Below, in pieces: positions 4,877 through 5,866 of a stretch of DNA of 5,866 nucleotides. Source of the stretch: Sulfuritalea sp. Its GTDB lineage: Bacteria; Pseudomonadota; Gammaproteobacteria; Burkholderiales; Rhodocyclaceae. The stretch lies in NCBI GenBank assembly GCA_022843505.1, contig JALHNN010000191.1, positions 1 to 5,866 of the forward strand, read 5' to 3'. Position 1 is the first letter of the stretch; the number at the start of each line of letters is the position of its first letter. The notes beneath the pieces were generated by a model. The model was not told where the DNA came from, ran no database searches, and saw only the letters and a list, made by a program, of their open reading frames with translations. A program made the translations under genes and the position numbers.

Positions 4877-5866
4877 TTACTTCACATTCTGCGGCAGCCA
4901 CATGACGATCTCGGGGAAGATCGCCAGCAGCACGATGTAGGCGCCCATGATCCAGATGAAGGGCATCACGCCGCGCATGATCTGGCGGAAGCTGATGTCG
5001 GGCGCGATGCCGTTGATGACGAAGAGGTTGAGGCCGACCGGCGGCGTGATCAGGCCCATTTCCATGTTGATGGTGAGCACGATGCCGAACCAGATCGGGT
5101 CGAAGCCGGCGGCGAGTATCCCCGGCATGATCACCGGCGTCACCATCAGGATGATCGCCACCGGCGGCAGGAAGCAGCCCAGTACCAGCAGCAGGATGTT
5201 CACCCAGAACAGGTAAACCCACTTCGACAGGCCCAGCCCCACCAGCCACTGCGCCATGGCCTGGGTGACGTGCAGGTAGCTCATGACATAGGTGAACAGG
5301 AAGGCCATGGCGATGATCATCATGATCATGCAGGACTCGCGCGCGGTGCCGAGCAGGATCTCGCGGATGTCGCGCCAGCGCCAGACACCGTAGATCGCGG
5401 TCACCAGCAGCAGCGAGCCGGCGGCGCCGACGGCGGCGACTTCCGAGGGCGTGCCCCAGCCGTCGTAGAGCGCCACCATTACCACCGCGATCAGCACCAC
5501 GAAGGGCAGCAGCCGTGGCAGCGTCTGCCAGCGCTGCTTCCAGGTGAAGTACTCGGCCTTGAGCAGTTCGCTAGCCGCCTTGCCGGCACGCGCCGCGGCG
5601 ACTTCGCGCGAGGCGGCATACATCACCCAGAGGGCGAACAGCAGCGCCAGCAGGATGCCGGGGATGATGCCGGCGATGAACAGCTTGCCGATCGACTGCT
5701 CGGTGATGATGCCGTAGATGATCAGCGTCAGCGAGGGCGGGATCAGGATGCCCAGCGTACCGCCGGCGGCGATCAGGCCGGTGGCGAGTTCCTCCGAGTA
5801 GCCGCGCTTGCGCATCGCCGGACTGCCCATGCCGCCGATCGCGGCACAGGTGGCCGGGCTCGAGCC
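4877..5866 (-). CDS. dctM: TRAP transporter large permease (DctM), C-terminal part (runs off right edge)
   Basis: The last 329 residues of a TRAP transporter large membrane subunit, which drives sodium- or proton-coupled uptake of organic acids delivered by a periplasmic binding protein. The frame stays open to the right edge, so about 100 N-terminal residues are missing compared with the usual length of about 430; an internal ATG at 5830 is not the true start. Family marks: GSSPATCAAIGG at the edge, RKRGYSEELATG, AAGGTLGILIPPSL, a central hydrophilic loop with FTWKQRWQ, LGCFLPPVAIILMVTPVI, and EMGLITPPVGLNLFVINGIAPD, with multiple membrane helices between. The substrate cannot be read from the permease. 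Being next to matB makes malonate or another dicarboxylate plausible. The small subunit and binding protein should lie beyond the right edge. A strong terminator follows the stop codon. Confidence 0.93.
   Translation of the reverse strand, partial: GSSPATCAAIGGMGSPAMRKRGYSEELATGLIAAGGTLGILIPPSLTLIIYGIITEQSIGKLFIAGIIPGILLALLFALWVMYAASREVAAARAGKAASELLKAEYFTWKQRWQTLPRLLPFVVLIAVVMVALYDGWGTPSEVAAVGAAGSLLLVTAIYGVWRWRDIREILLGTARESCMIMMIIAMAFLFTYVMSYLHVTQAMAQWLVGLGLSKWVYLFWVNILLLVLGCFLPPVAIILMVTPVIMPGILAAGFDPIWFGIVLTINMEMGLITPPVGLNLFVINGIAPDISFRQIMRGVMPFIWIMGAYIVLLAIFPEIVMWLPQNVK

Noticed and set aside
4710..5249. Minus-strand open frame spanning the AT-rich block and the end of dctM
   Set aside because: It is out of frame with the clearly recognised DctM protein, its product is Gly/His/Arg-rich without membrane segments, and it reads through the terminator.

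Overview
The window looks like chromosomal DNA from a GC-rich proteobacterium. Most of it has the strong G/C third-position bias and long antisense shadow frames of high-GC coding DNA. The gene set (periplasmic diheme cytochrome c, DUF2721 membrane protein, MatB-type malonyl-CoA synthetase, PlsC-family acyltransferase, TRAP permease) would fit a respiratory betaproteobacterium such as a member of the Rhodocyclales. That placement is inference from gene content, not a sequence match.

Layout, left to right: (1) the first 58 codons of a DUF2721 membrane protein on the minus strand, running off the left edge; (2) a roughly 105-bp divergent intergenic region; (3) a plus-strand exported diheme cytochrome c with a probable GTG start; (4) a minus-strand pair, matB followed by a PlsC/YihG-like acyltransferase, with a 6-nt gap and a ribosome binding site inside the matB stop region. 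The acyltransferase converges tail to tail on the cytochrome gene with 7 bp between them. (5) A 396-codon minus-strand AAA+/STAND-like ATPase with a C-terminal winged-helix-like region and lower GC than its surroundings; (6) a very AT-rich promoter block followed by a strong intrinsic terminator; (7) the C-terminal 329 residues of a TRAP transporter large permease (DctM), running off the right edge.

All genes from 997 to the right edge read leftwards, so in transcription order they are dctM, terminator, ATPase, matB, acyltransferase. A TRAP importer beside malonyl-CoA synthetase suggests malonate uptake and activation: import by the TRAP system, then malonate + CoA + ATP to malonyl-CoA by MatB. 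The acyltransferase is co-translated with MatB and may have a separate lipid role. The ATPase, with its own AT-rich promoter and different base composition, looks like a single-gene insertion between dctM and matB.

The main point of interest is this orphan ATPase cassette: a Walker A/Walker B ATPase fused to a probable DNA-binding domain, with an apparently leaderless promoter containing a tandem hexamer, inserted in a housekeeping catabolic locus. No CRISPR array, tRNA, rRNA, transposase or integrase was seen.
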